Assembly (NCBI RefSeq): GCF_003711515.1
Contig: NW_021167079.1
Location: forward strand, 2,035,471 to 2,099,470
Length of the DNA: 64,000 nt
Origin: Sodiomyces alkalinus F11
Taxonomy: Eukaryota > Ascomycota > Sordariomycetes > Glomerellales > Plectosphaerellaceae
Reading direction: 5' to 3'
The translations under genes were made by a program, and so were the position numbers. Shown here one piece after another: positions 1 to 12,213 of this stretch; the stretch's first letter is position 1, and each line of letters opens with the position of its first letter. The notes beneath the pieces were generated by a model. That model ran no database searches. It was not told the DNA's origin and saw nothing but the letters and a program-made list of their open reading frames with translations.

Positions 1-3000
1 ATAGACCTCGGGAATCGACGCGTGTATACTATCGCGGGGCATTAGCGGCTTTATCGTTAATAACAGGACCTTTAGTGGTTTTCGGCAGAGTATATCTACG
101 TAGTATTTAACCGCGATCTTCTCCACGTAAGAGGATTATAATAGCTATAACCTTCGGGTGGCTCTATCTCTTAGGACCTTAATTCCCAGGAACTAACGGA
201 TTTCTTCGCCTCCTAATAACCTATAGCTTCGCTTAAGGGCAGCCTCGAGGTTATCGGCGTCCGTCTTACGGTCTCTATAGTATATAAGTCCGATATCGTT
301 AATGTAGAAGAATAGGATTAAACTATCGCGGATTATAATATAAGGGTTATTAGGAACGGCCGTAAATCCTATCCTCTATAGCGTGCCGCTAAATTCCTCT
401 TACTATAGCAGTAGCGATACTCTTAAGCCGAAGAGGGCTTTCCGTAGTAGCAGGACCTTACCTAGTACTTCGTAGCCTTATAGTATCTTTATAAATACCT
501 TTTCCTTAAGGCTAGTATTAACGAACGCGTTAATAGCGTCGAACTGCCTTATCTTTAGGTTAAACCGGGCGGTGATCGCTATTAGTATATAGAAGAACCG
601 CGAGGCTAGCATTACGGCGTAGTTATCTTTAGTCTCTAACCGTTTTTACTAATCCCCTTAGACTACGAGGCGTGCCTTACACTTAACGAGGGTGCCCTCC
701 TTATTAAATTTATAGGTGTATACCTATTTATAGACGAGGACTTATTGCTTATTAGCCTAATTACTACCTACCTCCTACTAATAGCCTATCTATCGGTGCC
801 CCTTAAGGTATTCCCCCTTAGCCTATAACCACCGCTCCCGTAACGGATAAAGGCGTATATCGCGGTAGTAGTTTAGTAGAGGCGGGAGATCCTCGCGGGT
901 TATATACGATAGCGATAGCGGCTAGGAGGTATAAGGGGAATCTATAGCACCGATATCGTCGTCGTTAATAGCTTACTTTCTTATACGTGTAGGGTTATAA
1001 ATCCTGCTAGCATTAAAGAACGCCTTTTAGGCGTTATTATTCTAGACTTTCTCGGTTATATATATACTTATAATAGTTCTCGCGATAGATAGGCGTGCGG
1101 GTAATAGGCGCGCGGCCGATAGGAGTATAGCCGATAGGCACCCCCTAGGGGCACCTATAGCTGTCCGTTAGTGGTTATCGTGTTCTTCTACCTTAGCGCC
1201 CCTAACTACCGCTAACGCTATAAGGAACGCGCGCGCGGGATCTTTAGGAGATATTAAAGGCGTAGGAAACGGTTTAAACCTCGTAGTGGTAAACCGTGAA
1301 GTGTCCGTAGTAATAGCAGTAGCCTCTCCCGTAGTAATAGCGGTGGTATCGGAGTTATAAGGTTCTAAATCTATAGCCTAGTTATTAGGCTATAAATTTA
1401 GAACCTTATCTACAGTAATAGTAGTAGCCTCTTTTATAGTAATAGCGATAGCCTTACCTTCGTCCGTAGTAATAGCGGTAGCATAAGAGTCTTCCGACTT
1501 AAGATCTAATACGTCTACAGCTATACCCCTTAATAGTAGCCTATTCGCGGTCGTGGTATAGGTGATACGGATAGATTATAGGCGTCCCCCGATTTCCTTA
1601 GCGGAAGCTATAGCTTATAGCGTTTTAATCCTGCCGTTAAATATCTCGTCTTCGTTAAAGACTACGTCTTTTATAGTGATAATATCTATTAGGTATAGTA
1701 GCTAAATACGGAAGCTATTTAAGAATTAGTATCCGACGTGATAGCCAATTTATATCTTCGGTTCTAGCCTTTATAGGCAGTTCCTTTTAGCTTAGGCATC
1801 GTGCGTTTTTATAAAGACTTTATAGCCGTAAGCTTATAGGTGCGTAAGGTTAGGTTAACGGCTGCGTAAGCCTTCGTATAGTGTCTTCTAGTCGTTAATA
1901 TATCGTGGCGTTCTATTATATAGATATATAGTAGTCTTAAAGATCTTAGGCTAGGTAGATATAGACAGATTAGCTCTAATCCTTATAGCCCTCGCTCTTC
2001 TCTTAACGATGCCTTTAATCCGTTCTATAATATCGTTCTAATCCTATAAATATAATGCCGACGGCTAGCCTTTTACCCCCTTAGCAGCGAGGAAAGCAAC
2101 GACTTCTAGGTGCTAAAATATCTTAGAATCGGTCTATAAAACGCGTAGCCTAACGTCGAATTAGGTCTTAAGTAGGGTAAAAACGTTCTTTAGAGCATGT
2201 AGGATAAAGCCTTAGTCTTTTTTCTATAAGTAGTAATCCTACGTATAACCTATATACACGTCTATAACGAATATAATAGACTTATATAGTCCGCCCGCTA
2301 ACTACTCCACCTCTTTTAGATCGTGAAAATTAATAGCTAGGGCCTCTCCAGGCTTTAACGGGTAAAGAGATAGTATCCGCCGGATCTACGTAGGTATTTA
2401 CGACTATCCACACGCGTTATAGTCCGTTATATGTAGTCCCTTTATCTTTACCCCCTAAGTGGCGTTGAAAAATCTTTATAAGAGTATCGGTGCCGTAGTG
2501 GCCGAGGCGTTTATACTACTATTATACCGTGGTCTTCTATAGTTACCGCGGTTATCGTAATCTTCTATACGGGTTATCGCGGGGGTGCCTTACTAAGACC
2601 GCGAACGTAGTAGCGGCCGGGGCTTCTGCGCGCTCGATTATATATTAGCCGTGGATATTTAGTAGTTTATAGATAGGCCGGTTATCGGCGGAGCTAATAA
2701 TAGTATTATTTATGGTATCCTAGCGGTAACCTTATAGGCGTAGCTGGCGTTCCGAGACGATATTAGTAACGAATTCCTTATAGTATATGACGTTACGGAG
2801 GCGTAATAGCCTTTTCGTACCTATTAGGGATTATACACGTAGCTTAATATCTCCGTATCCGAGGATAGGAGCCTTATAAGTACCTACCTAAAGCGTTAAT
2901 AGACTAACTATAGGTGGTCTAACGGCTGTAAAACGGCCGTAATTATTAAAGATATAGATTAACGATTCTAAGTCTAGGATCGCGTAGTAGAATAGCGCTC

Positions 3001-5024
3001 TGGCTTAGTTAATAGAAAGGGATATCCCTTATTCTTATTATAATCTTAATAGTATCGTTATACGACGACGCGCTACCCCTTAGGTTAGGGGGGCTCTTAG
3101 TCTCCCCGTCGCGGTAACGGATAGGTCTTTATAAACTATAGTAGGCGTAGTATTATAGAGTTAATCTTCCTAGACTTCCTTTATCTTATTAGCGGTGGTA
3201 GCTACTACTTCCCGCCTCTTCTATATCGCGGTATCTACGCGGCTTTTAAAACTATAAATACGTATCTTCTTTTCCGCGACCTTTATAATATCTTCACGGC
3301 CACGCTAGGTATAAGGGCGTATATCCGGCCTTACGTACTAATAGGCAGCGGTAGTATAAGTGTTTTTATATATCTTATAAGGCCTCTTTATTACGGGAGG
3401 GATAGCCTTTAAGGACGTATCTCTACGAGGACGCTTTTTATTATCTTTATTATTAGTAGTAGTAGTATTCTTAGTATCGGGGAGGTTCCTAAGGGTGTTA
3501 AAAGTGCCTCTCCTAACTCTAGGCTTTATAGCGGAGGATTATAGGCTCTTTATATTACTAAAAACCGCCCTTAGAGCCTTTACGAAGTCGTTAATCATTA
3601 GCTTATTTTCCGTAATCTTATCATAGTTATTTACTAGGTAGTTATTGCTCTATTCCTGGGTAATAGGTCTAATAGCTTTTAACGCGTCTTTTACCTAATA
3701 GTCCACGCTTAATAGCTTTAAAACGCCTATATATTTATGATATATTATCGCTATTTTCTAGCTTACCACCTAAGCGTCTATATCCTTAGGTATAGCCTTT
3801 ATAGGCGTGGTGTATCGTCGGTATAGGACTAGGGCTTCCTTATAGAGGTCTATAGGTGTTAGTCCTACATACGCGTATAGGAGAGTTATCTAGGCCCGCG
3901 GGTTATTTACGGTGTTATCCTATAGTTAGGCGAGGAGGTTACGTAACGTGGTGTATACGGTCCTTTCGATATAGGAGTATACCTTATTAAACTTCTTCTA
4001 CTACGCGTCGTAGTCTGCGTTTTCCTCGCGGTATATACGGCGATCTTATAGGTAGTGCGTGCGCCCTTTTTTAGAGAGCTTATTAATAGATGTGGGCGTC
4101 CTAGTCGTTAGTTCTTTCGTTATAGCTATAGCCTTCCGGCGAGCGGCCGTCTTCCTCTTACCGGCGGCCGTGGCGGCAGCGTCCGTGGTATCTATGGCCT
4201 CGTCGCCCTCTAGCGTGATAGTAGAAAACGGAGTAGCCGTGATAGTAGTGGCCGTGGCCTCCTCCGTATTAGGGTCCGCGGTAAGGGCTTCGTATTTACG
4301 AATATTAGGGGGTATAGATATAGGGAGGAGATAGGCGTTAGCCTCCTTATCGCTTAGCTTTAGATTAAGGTAGTTATTCTAGTAGGAGGCCGATTTACCG
4401 CGTACGGCGCGCTCCTAAACTACCTAATCCCTTTAGTTAACGAGGGTGGTAGCGGCCGCCTTCTATTCGGCGTTAGATACGTTAGAAGATATCTTTACTA
4501 GATTATTGTTTATCGGTTAGTTAATTAATAGGTAGGTTAATTAATCTTTTAATTACTCTAATTAGGTCGATAGTAGTTATTTAAGAGTGCTTATATAGAC
4601 GTGATTACTTTTTTATAGTGGAATAGGGGTAGCCTTATTAATATCTATCGTTTAGGCGTTATAAACCGGGCTTATAACTATCGTACGTTAAAAGGCACTT
4701 AAATAATTAACTTAGTAGAGTAGAAATCTCGTGTATATATATTATATCTAGTTATATCTAGGAGAGTCTCTTATACTCTTAATTTAGGTGGTGAAGACTC
4801 TATTATAGATACTATATTATTTAGATCCTATCCGGTCTTTTCCGGTATCTACCCTTATTATATCATAATACCCGAAGTCCCCGATATCCGGAGCCCTTAG
4901 TTATAGAGTGGATCCCCCCTAGATCCCCTATAGACTATATCGTGGTCCTGCCTATACGATATTACCTATATTAATTAATTAAGCAAATAGGACGAAAGAG
5001 AAAAAAAATAATAGAACCTAGTAT
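1..5024 (-). mobile_element. RIP-degraded Ty1/copia-type LTR retrotransposon relic (pol, probable gag), truncated by the window edge
   Basis: Read on the minus strand, short frames still resemble copia polyprotein. Around 2340-2220 an integrase-core-like stretch (VIDVYIGY, followed by TAG stops) is visible. Around 480-410 there is an RT stretch resembling KALFGL. Around 360-240 there is the RT catalytic box reading YIND, where the family has YVDD. The order integrase then RT towards lower coordinates fits copia rather than gypsy, where integrase follows RT. RNase H and the 3' LTR would lie left of base 1. The 3-4.6 kb part should be gag/protease by position, but I recognise no motif there. 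All frames are full of TAG/TAA, CpA and TpG are scarce while CpG remains, and V-to-I and D-to-N changes are what C-to-T on the opposite strand would give. This is RIP, so the element is dead. LTR boundaries could not be set. Confidence 0.8.
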
Positions 5025-5032
5025 ATAATTAA

Positions 5033-5621
5033 GGGCCGGGATGCGAGGACATTATATATAGATATCGGGATATTAATATATAGGTCTATAATAAATATTC
5101 CGGACGGCCTAAGTACTATGCTATGTTATATATATCGATTAAGATACTATATATATTCTTATAGTTAGAGCCGTGTATACCTCCTACTATAAAGTAAAAA
5201 GCCCTATAGTAGCGTAGTACTGTATAGTATAGTGTTAGAGGGTATTTCGGCTATTATAATAGTAGTTATTATTAGTATTATTATTATTAGTATTATTATT
5301 ATTAGTATTATTATTATTTGTATTATTATTATTTGTATTATTATTATTAGTATTATTGTTATTAGTATTATTGTTATTATTATTAGAAGAGCTATCGTAC
5401 TTTAATTAGGGAAGGTTAATAAGATAATAAGGTAATTAGATATATAGGTAGGTAGGTAGGTAGGTAGGTAGGTAGATAAGGCAGCAAATATAATAATAAT
5501 ATATAGCGTCTTTATCAATATATATAAAGTAGGTATAGTACTTAGGCCGCCCGGGATATTTATTATAGACCTATATATCGATGTCCTGATATCTACACGT
5601 GATGTCTTCGTATCGCGACCC
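5033..5621 (+). mobile_element. Non-autonomous inverted-repeat transposon (MITE-like), copy 1, 589 bp
   Basis: The element starts GGGCCGGGATGCGAGGACAT and ends with the imperfect inverse, giving long terminal inverted repeats of about 130 bp. It is flanked by a perfect 8-bp direct duplication, ATAATTAA (5025-5032 and 5622-5629). The middle holds an expanded (ATT)n tract (about 5255-5395) and an (AGGT)n tract (about 5446-5475), with no coding frame. The same element occurs inverted at 22742-23205, and its internal part aligns in reverse complement. This copy has C-to-T changes relative to copy 2 (for example CATCACG there, CATTATA here), so it has been hit harder by RIP. An 8-bp duplication fits hAT-type transposition, but the GGGYC terminus is not the usual hAT CAGGG end, so superfamily assignment is open. 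Confidence 0.85.
5255..5395. repeat. (ATT)n-rich microsatellite inside transposon copy 1
   Basis: Repeated ATT triplets are interrupted by AGT/TGT about every 12 bases. The tract lies inside copy 1 of the inverted-repeat element and is much shorter in copy 2, which explains most of the length difference (589 against 464 bp). Confidence 0.9.
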
Positions 5622-5629
5622 ATAATTAA

Positions 5630-7626
5630 ATACGCTGATTTGCCTAATCAGGAATGACGCAACGACCCCGTTATGCGACAGGGACCCACCCAAGGCCGCA
5701 GAACGTTAAACACCCCTCCTCGCTGCAGTGATCCCTGCCTACGGCTGTGACACCCTCTTGGCACCCCTTCGAACTCCTGGGTGAACGTGACCCCTGCGTG
5801 GGACGTGGAGTTACTGCTTCGACCCCACGAGCTCCAGTACCGGTATTCAGCGAACTACACCCTAGTCTGGTATGTAATCTGGTCTACGCGGGTCTCAACA
5901 ACACATCAAGGATAAGTACCTCTTTGATACGGATATCCATGCAATTTCTGTCTTTATTTTACGGAGTAGAACTCCGAGCCCGGTGCCAGTTTGACAACCA
6001 TAAATATCAATTGCATAACATGACATACCTACACGTATTTCTTCCGAACCCCGACCTCCGGGGACACTTTGCGTGAAAACACGCTCAACCCTTCACACCA
6101 CCATACCCCCACCTTCCGGGAATTTCCCCAGATTAATAGTTTGTATTATTATGTCGTGGAGTGGGTTGGACTAAGAAAAGCAGTGCACATCCACTCCCAC
6201 CGAACGCCAGCCTGCCAGGAACCGACCCCACAGTCGAATGGTACTGGTCGTCTATCGAGTCACGGCCTAGGTAGGTATTACTTTGTACTTACGAATTAGT
6301 AATTATCAACAGGAACAAACACACCCTCAAAACTCTACAAGTCATTCCCACGTATGGTACCTACTCCATAGGCGTTTCAAATGATAAAACGTCGAAATAT
6401 CATGGCCAAATTCGTGCTGACAAGATGTCTAAATGTGTAAATAAAGAAGATCCATCTTTTGAGCATGCCATCTCTCTAGCGCCCATAGCTCCGTCATCAT
6501 CCTGACAGTTCGCCCCTGAATTAGGGCGCTTCCCCCGAGTTTACTTGCGCTACGCGTCCCCAAATCCTGCGCCGTCAATTTTCCCGAGTCACCTCATAGC
6601 ACGCCATCCCGATCTTCCCGATCCGGACCAATCCGCCAATAAGCTCAAACCCGCATCAAGCCCACACGTGGGGAGATGAGGCACACGTCTTCCGTCGAGC
6701 GGAACCCTGGGACTTCCGCTCCTCACCGGTTCAACAGGTAGGGCCCGTTACACACACACACCCTTATTCACCATCTTAAATGCGCCCATCATGTATTCAT
6801 ATGAACTGGGTACTTTGATGGCCCAACATGCCGGCATACTGTTCCTATGCCGATGAACAAGTTATCACAGGACGGACGAGGGATTGTATGTCCTGTCTGT
6901 TGACTTACTAACAGCCATCTCGAACATGCAACAACTGACATTAAACGAACGAGGCCTGAAAAATCCAGCGGCAATCACACACAGCTCTCATGACTGTCCT
7001 GCGGACCAGAGTGTGAAGTATCCGATATGCTATGCATTCGACAACAGCAGCCTCCAACGCTAACTAGAAACCTGTGGTTGTGTAAGATGAAGCACGGAGA
7101 CTTTTGCCATGTGACGTTGGGCTTTGACGTTGGGCTTTGCGATGGTGTTCCTTGATCACCTTCTAGGACTTGGTGCAATATCGACGTCGTGATGCCATTT
7201 GAATTGCAAATGGGATGTGGTGATGGCCATAGTCTGGTGTTTTATAGATGATCAGGTCCCCTGAGACACTCCGGGGGTCATGAACGGAAATTGTCTCCCT
7301 GTCTTTGGAATATTTGCCGATCCAAGCCCAAAGATAAACGCGAAGAAACGTACCAAGGTCTAAAGATCCCATCCAGGATCCTTTCCGCATCGGAATAGCT
7401 CTGTGCTAACTCTGCTTGCGATACACGATACGCCTCGAGACAGTTAAAAAGATTATAAGGAAAGAATAGGAAAAAAAAAGGGGGGGAAACATTTACACTC
7501 ATGTTTACGAGCGAGGTTCCCATGATGTCTGGTGCTGGTGTGCCAATGAGATCCAACAACCGAACCTCTATCGGAACGAGTCTGTTCGACGCCTGGTGAA
7601 AGAAAAAGGAAACAGGAGAACAGAGT
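5630..7626. other. Gene-free interval between transposon copy 1 and the F-box gene
   Basis: Base composition returns abruptly to normal after the target-site duplication. Short open frames exist (up to 109 codons) but none resembles a known protein. The motif ACGGAGTA at 5961-5968 forms a small perfect hairpin with the following ACTCCG. On the minus strand, about 7590-7495 just past the F-box stop, an open stretch follows a pyrimidine tract ending CACCAG and reads like an exon; see findings. Otherwise nothing is recognised. Confidence 0.6.
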
Positions 7627-9253
7627 CTACGCTCCTACTCCGTAGCTGCGTACTCGACTAAAGAAGAACGGCTTATCGTTTTTCAATCCGAATTCAGCCC
7701 AGTCGTCGGTAAGCTTATTGTAGCTGTAAAACCCCTTCCATACGAGCTTGTTGTTACGAGTACCTCGGCCGGCGCTTCGCAGCGAGAGGTTCATCCGGTA
7801 CATGTACTTGGGCCCGACACCCTCCGTCTCAACGAACAGCTCGCCCTCGGCGTCCTTTGGATTAGGCACGCCATCGGGGCCATCGGGGTGATCGAGCACG
7901 GACGATAGACGCCACCGGCCGCGAAGTCCATGCTGGAGGACGACCGAAGAGAGATGCGGGGCGGCACCGCCGCGGTGCTGCGCGAGGAGGTCCTTCGTCA
8001 TATGGTGGACTACATCGCCCGGCTCCGCAGTGGTGAGGAGGCTGATGACGGTGCCGTCTCGGAAAAACCGCAGGTAGCGGTAATACGTGATGATGTGGAC
8101 GGGGGTGTTCCATGTGATCTGGTTGGCCGAGGCCTGGCCGGGCCGGATGTAGTTGACAGTGCTAATGTAGCAGCCGTTGAAGCGGATGCGGGGCCGGTGG
8201 CGGAACATACGCTGCCACGACGAACCGTACTCCGGGTATAGTGATACAGTGATGGCGAGATTCTCTTCTCGGCGGCGACGGGCCAGCTCTTCCATGGTCA
8301 CAAACTCGCCTTCCTCTCCGACTTCGCCCTCGTCCGGGAGAGGTTCCCACGCCACACCCGCCTGCCAGTGATAGTGCATCCCCTGGAACCCGAACTCCCG
8401 GCCCAGACACACTCGCCTCCAGATCTGGTCGTCAGCCGCGACGAGGTAGGCAAATCGCTTACAAACGACCGATAGTCGGACGAAGTCTCCGATGTCCAAG
8501 ACGGCCAGGTCCGTTAGAATGTGAGCGAGAACCTCTTGCGGGATATCGGCGATGGGACATGGGGGTGGCGCGTCACCCTCCACGGGAGGGGGTGCAGAGG
8601 CAATCGAGAGATCTGAGAAGCTCGCGACCAAATCTTTGATGGACTGTGGCTGGTCGGCTTCCAAATTATCGGCGGCGCTGGATCCCTTAGCTGGGACTTT
8701 GGTGAGGCCTGATCCTGGGGTTGATTCGGACGGCTTTCGAAGGGGTCCTGGGAAATATTTCTTTCTGTATAACATGTCCACATGGCTGTCCATCTGTCGA
8801 TTGGGCTCGTCAGATGTACGTCTGAGGTGCGTGAGACCAAGGAGATGAAGGACTCACTCTAAATGCCTTCCGGTAGAGCTTTAGACTATCCCCTAAGCTT
8901 CCAACGGCTTCTTTCTCAACGGCTGCTTCAAAATGGTCCAGTGCCGAAAAGAGCTCTTTTTCATCCAGAGTACCGGTGTCCGCTAGAGTCCCGCCAGACG
9001 AGGACGGGCCAGCCGGCTCATCAAAAGATCGAGTTTGGACATAGTCTTCGTTAGGATCTTCGTAGTCTAAGCTGGGTATAGACGCTTTGTGCGCTTCTAA
9101 CCGCGGCGCTGGTTGTGAAGACGAGGCAGCGGTGGTGGCATGAGACGTCCTCCTCTGTCCTGAGTGACCCCATGGCTTCTTGGCTTGAAGCTCAGAGCGC
9201 CATTGCTGACGGAACGACTCTAGCTCCGAATCAAGCCTAGGATCGGATTCCAT
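7627..9253 (-). CDS. F-box protein, FBXO9/Hrt3/Pof7-like (two exons, 520 aa)
   Basis: Probable substrate receptor of an SCF ubiquitin ligase. Exon 1 is 9253-8858 and exon 2 is 8793-7627; the 64-bp intron starts GTGAGT and has a CTGAC branch site. The join reads YRKAFR-MDSHVDMLYRK, which matches the conserved FBXO9 junction. I chose the ATG at 9253 (context CAAAATGG, MESDPRLDSELESFRQQW) over the in-frame ATG at 9310, because family members begin with this acidic stretch. N-terminal helices (about 100-140) resemble the TPR-like part of FBXO9. The F-box spans about residues 213-262 (IADIPQEVLAHIL...IWRRVC). The C-terminal Hrt3-type domain ends in PFFFSRVRSYG. Length is normal for fungal homologues. 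It is divergent from the carrier gene, about 810 bp away. The family role is inferred from homology. Confidence 0.9.
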
Positions 9254-10062
9254 TTTGAGATGTTTAGCCTTCAAAGAGGCTCGGATGAACTTGGTATGAG
9301 CTCCGAACACTTGGGACGAGAGGTATTAAAATGCCATGAGATCTCATCTGAAAGAAAGTCCGTTACGGAAGCCCCAGGTAGATGGATTGAAAAGAGGCTT
9401 CAAAGAAACACGGCTACAATGAAAATAAAGAGATTTATTATGGAAAGCAAATAATCGGAATGGGTATGTGATTTGGAGGTCGGTGTAGACTCAGTCAAGA
9501 CACCGAGTATCGGACGTCGTTCATTCGCCCTACGAATCAATGCCTACCTTAGGTTCAGTCAGTGTTGAGGGGCGAGATCGACATCCCGTCTTCAAGAGGC
9601 AATTTTGGATCGTCGTTGGAGCCGAGCTTACTAAGACTAGTTTTCTGACCAATCGGAGGCCAGCGGACATTGTCACATCCCTCGAGGAGGTCTTGCTCCT
9701 CCTTTTTTGCCATTGGGGTCCGATCTCTGAAGACTTGATGGCCGATAAGACCCGCCTCTGGTCCTCTGCGTAGAAATTATCTCCGGTAGGAAAAAAAAAA
9801 AAAAAGGCCTCGGTCCATTTATTAGGAGACTAATCCGTACTTCAGTCGATGACGACGCGCCACCGCAACCACGCCCTCGCCTCGTGTTCTTACCACCCTT
9901 TCTTTTCTTTTCCATTGGAAATTTAAACTAATCTTTGCATCCGAACTTTATTGTGGCTGAAATATTTCATCGAACCTTCACTGAACCCTGAGGGGTTTAC
10001 CCATCGTTCTTCTTCTTATCTTCTTTTCTGCTGAGTTGCCGGAACATGCGGCCTTGGTCGCC
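9254..10062. promoter_or_regulatory. Shared divergent promoter region, F-box gene / mitochondrial carrier gene
   Basis: 809 bp separate the two start codons, which point away from each other. An A-tract of about 16 bases lies near 9789-9804. No convincing transcription-factor site or TATA box is identified. Confidence 0.5.
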
Positions 10063-11441
10063 ATGACCACGACTCTCCAGGCTACGGACGGCAATCTCCC
10101 GGACACGTTCCGCCGAGAAAATTCTGTCAAGATGTCGCCCGTTGCACCGACGAAGAAGGGAACTGGGATGGGGCAAGACGATGATATCACGGCCACTCAA
10201 AAGATGTTTTCTGCCATGTCCGGCAGTTTTCTAACCTCGCTCCTCAGTACGTTCCTCGCCTGTAGTTGGTTTTCCTTCTTCTTCGGGGATTGAATCACGA
10301 ACTGGCAGTCTTGCTCACACTATATTCGACAGTGACCCCTCTCGATGTCGTCCGAGTTCGTTGGCAATCCCAGCCTGTGCCCACGGGCAATTCGACCTGT
10401 TTCTCGCCTATCATCCTCACCACGAAAAGTCTAAACACCATGCCTTCGACGAACATTGGGGTGACAGCCTGCTGCCGAGAAGTTTTCTTTATGAATAACA
10501 ACGCCGAATATTGTGTCGCAATGCCGCCCCGGTCAGGCGCAGCGGCAAATATGCCAGCAGCAGAATGCGCCGTGGAGGAAATCGAACGGAGAACGATTAG
10601 CTCCACGATGGATGGGCTAAGAAAGATCGCGCGGAACGAGGGGCTCACAAGTTTATGGAGAGGCTTGTCGCCGACACTGGTCATGGCCGTCCCTGCCAAT
10701 ATCATCTATTTCACCGGCTATGACTGGCTCCGGTACAACTCAAAGAGCCCGATTTCGCACCGCTTCGGGGCCGATTTAGCTCCGCTAATAGCCGGATCCG
10801 TTGCGCGTGTGCTGGCCGCGGCCGCAGTTAGTCCGATTGAACTCTTCCGTACTCGACTGCAGGCAACAACGGGCTCCTCAACGACCGGTCACCTTGCAAA
10901 TACCTTCCGAGAGATCCAGGAAATGGTCCACGCTCACGGCTACAAATCTCTATGGAGGGGTCTGACTTTGACTCTGTGGAGAGACGTGCCCTTCTCTGGG
11001 ATCTACTGGTGGGGCTACGAGACGGTCCGGAGGAGGCTGATTGTCATGAGAGAATCGGACGCCGGTTTGCTACACAACGCAGAGGGCCGGGACAAACATA
11101 CAGAAACTTTCGTCGATAGTTTCATCGCGGGTGCTGTGTCGGGTTCTATTGCCTCCATAATAACGATGCCGTTCGACGTGGGCAAGACCAGGACACAAGT
11201 GTTCCGGGGAATATCAGCAACAGGAAATGGTGCCAGCAGCACGACGGCGGAGCGAGGAAATATGACGCGCCTCCTATGGCACATCTTCCACACAGAGGGC
11301 ATCCGGGGTCTCTGGAAAGGTTGGATACCACGGACATTGAAGGTCGCGCCGGCATGTGCGATTATGATCAGCAGCTACGAGGTTGGCAAGAAAGCGTTTC
11401 GATCAATAAACGCGAAAGCAAGAGAGAACCACGGGCACTAA
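10063..11441 (+). CDS. MTM1: Mitochondrial carrier, Mtm1/SLC25A39-40 type (two exons, 430 aa)
   Basis: Inner-membrane carrier of the MCF/SLC25 family. Exon 1 is 10063-10246 and exon 2 is 10333-11441; the 86-bp intron has a CTCAC branch site. Three carrier repeats carry the signatures TPLDVVRVR (about residues 63-71), SPIELFRTR and MPFDVGKTR. The stretch TQKMFSAMSGSFLTSLLMTPLD and the long first matrix loop with the cysteines CC...YC...EC are typical of the Mtm1/SLC25A39/40 branch. Human SLC25A39 is needed for mitochondrial glutathione import, and yeast Mtm1 affects Sod2 and Fe-S/manganese handling. In SLC25A39, matrix-loop cysteines are reported to sense Fe-S status; whether these do is inference. 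The start at 10063 (GCCATGACC) is preferred because upstream in-frame starts are non-ATG. Confidence 0.9.
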
Positions 11442-12213
11442 CGAGTTCAAGAGGCGGAGAGCGGCCGTACATGTCGCTTGTGCTATTCTTATTCTTTTCT
11501 CATTCTTTTTCTCTTCAGCATTATTTGGCGTTAGCAGGCCTGTTATCGTTTCAATGACGGCGCCGGAATACAATTGGGAGTTGGCGAGCAATGGCATTGA
11601 GCAAAACAGTTGGGGAAATTAGGAGCACTGTAATATTTGTATCGTACGATTAGACTTTCAGTTACAAAGCCTCTCTCCGTTCTTACGTTCTTAATAGGAC
11701 AACTTCTACACATTTTAATATGTTTTATGACAGTTTCAGTAAATCCCGACGTCCGTTCGTATGGGAGAGAAATGGTGGGGTTCCTGCAGGAACATTAAAA
11801 ACGCGAAATAAAAGGTCCTTCTCGGTGAGACGCGTACATGACATGCACACCGCCATCTCCATTGGTCTTAGTGTTCGCGTCTGAGCGACGCGACGCGCCT
11901 CACCGACCAGGCTTTTCTTCCCCGTACTCGGACCACACGTAATCAATTGTTGCAACAGCCTGCCGGCCGTTTTATGGACTATATCGCCTCTGAATGTCTT
12001 GATTGACTTGAAGTATTGGACCTTACCTCTTCCCAACCAATCCGTCAATATTCGGCATTTCCGTCTTTTCAACCACCACTCCGTCCCCCTGCTTCTGATC
12101 TCTCCCAATTATCTCCCACCGCGTTCTCCAGCTACTCGACATATTCCTTCTCTCTATCACTTTAACGGAGGCTTGGGGATAACGTGAGGGCCAACTTTGG
12201 ATTCTGCTGCAAG
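11442..12213. other. Intergenic region, carrier 3' side and uracil-DNA glycosylase promoter
   Basis: 772 bp without a recognisable gene. The last 200 bases before the glycosylase start are CT-rich, as often seen in fungal housekeeping promoters. Minus-strand frames here show no similarity I recognise. Confidence 0.5.

Noticed and set aside
4059..4334. 91-codon plus-strand frame in the copia relic
   Set aside because: Hydrophobic V/A-rich translation is a by-product of RIP text on the strand opposite the element.
5255..5475. CRISPR-like array
   Set aside because: These are simple ATT and AGGT microsatellites without unique spacers, in a eukaryotic genome.
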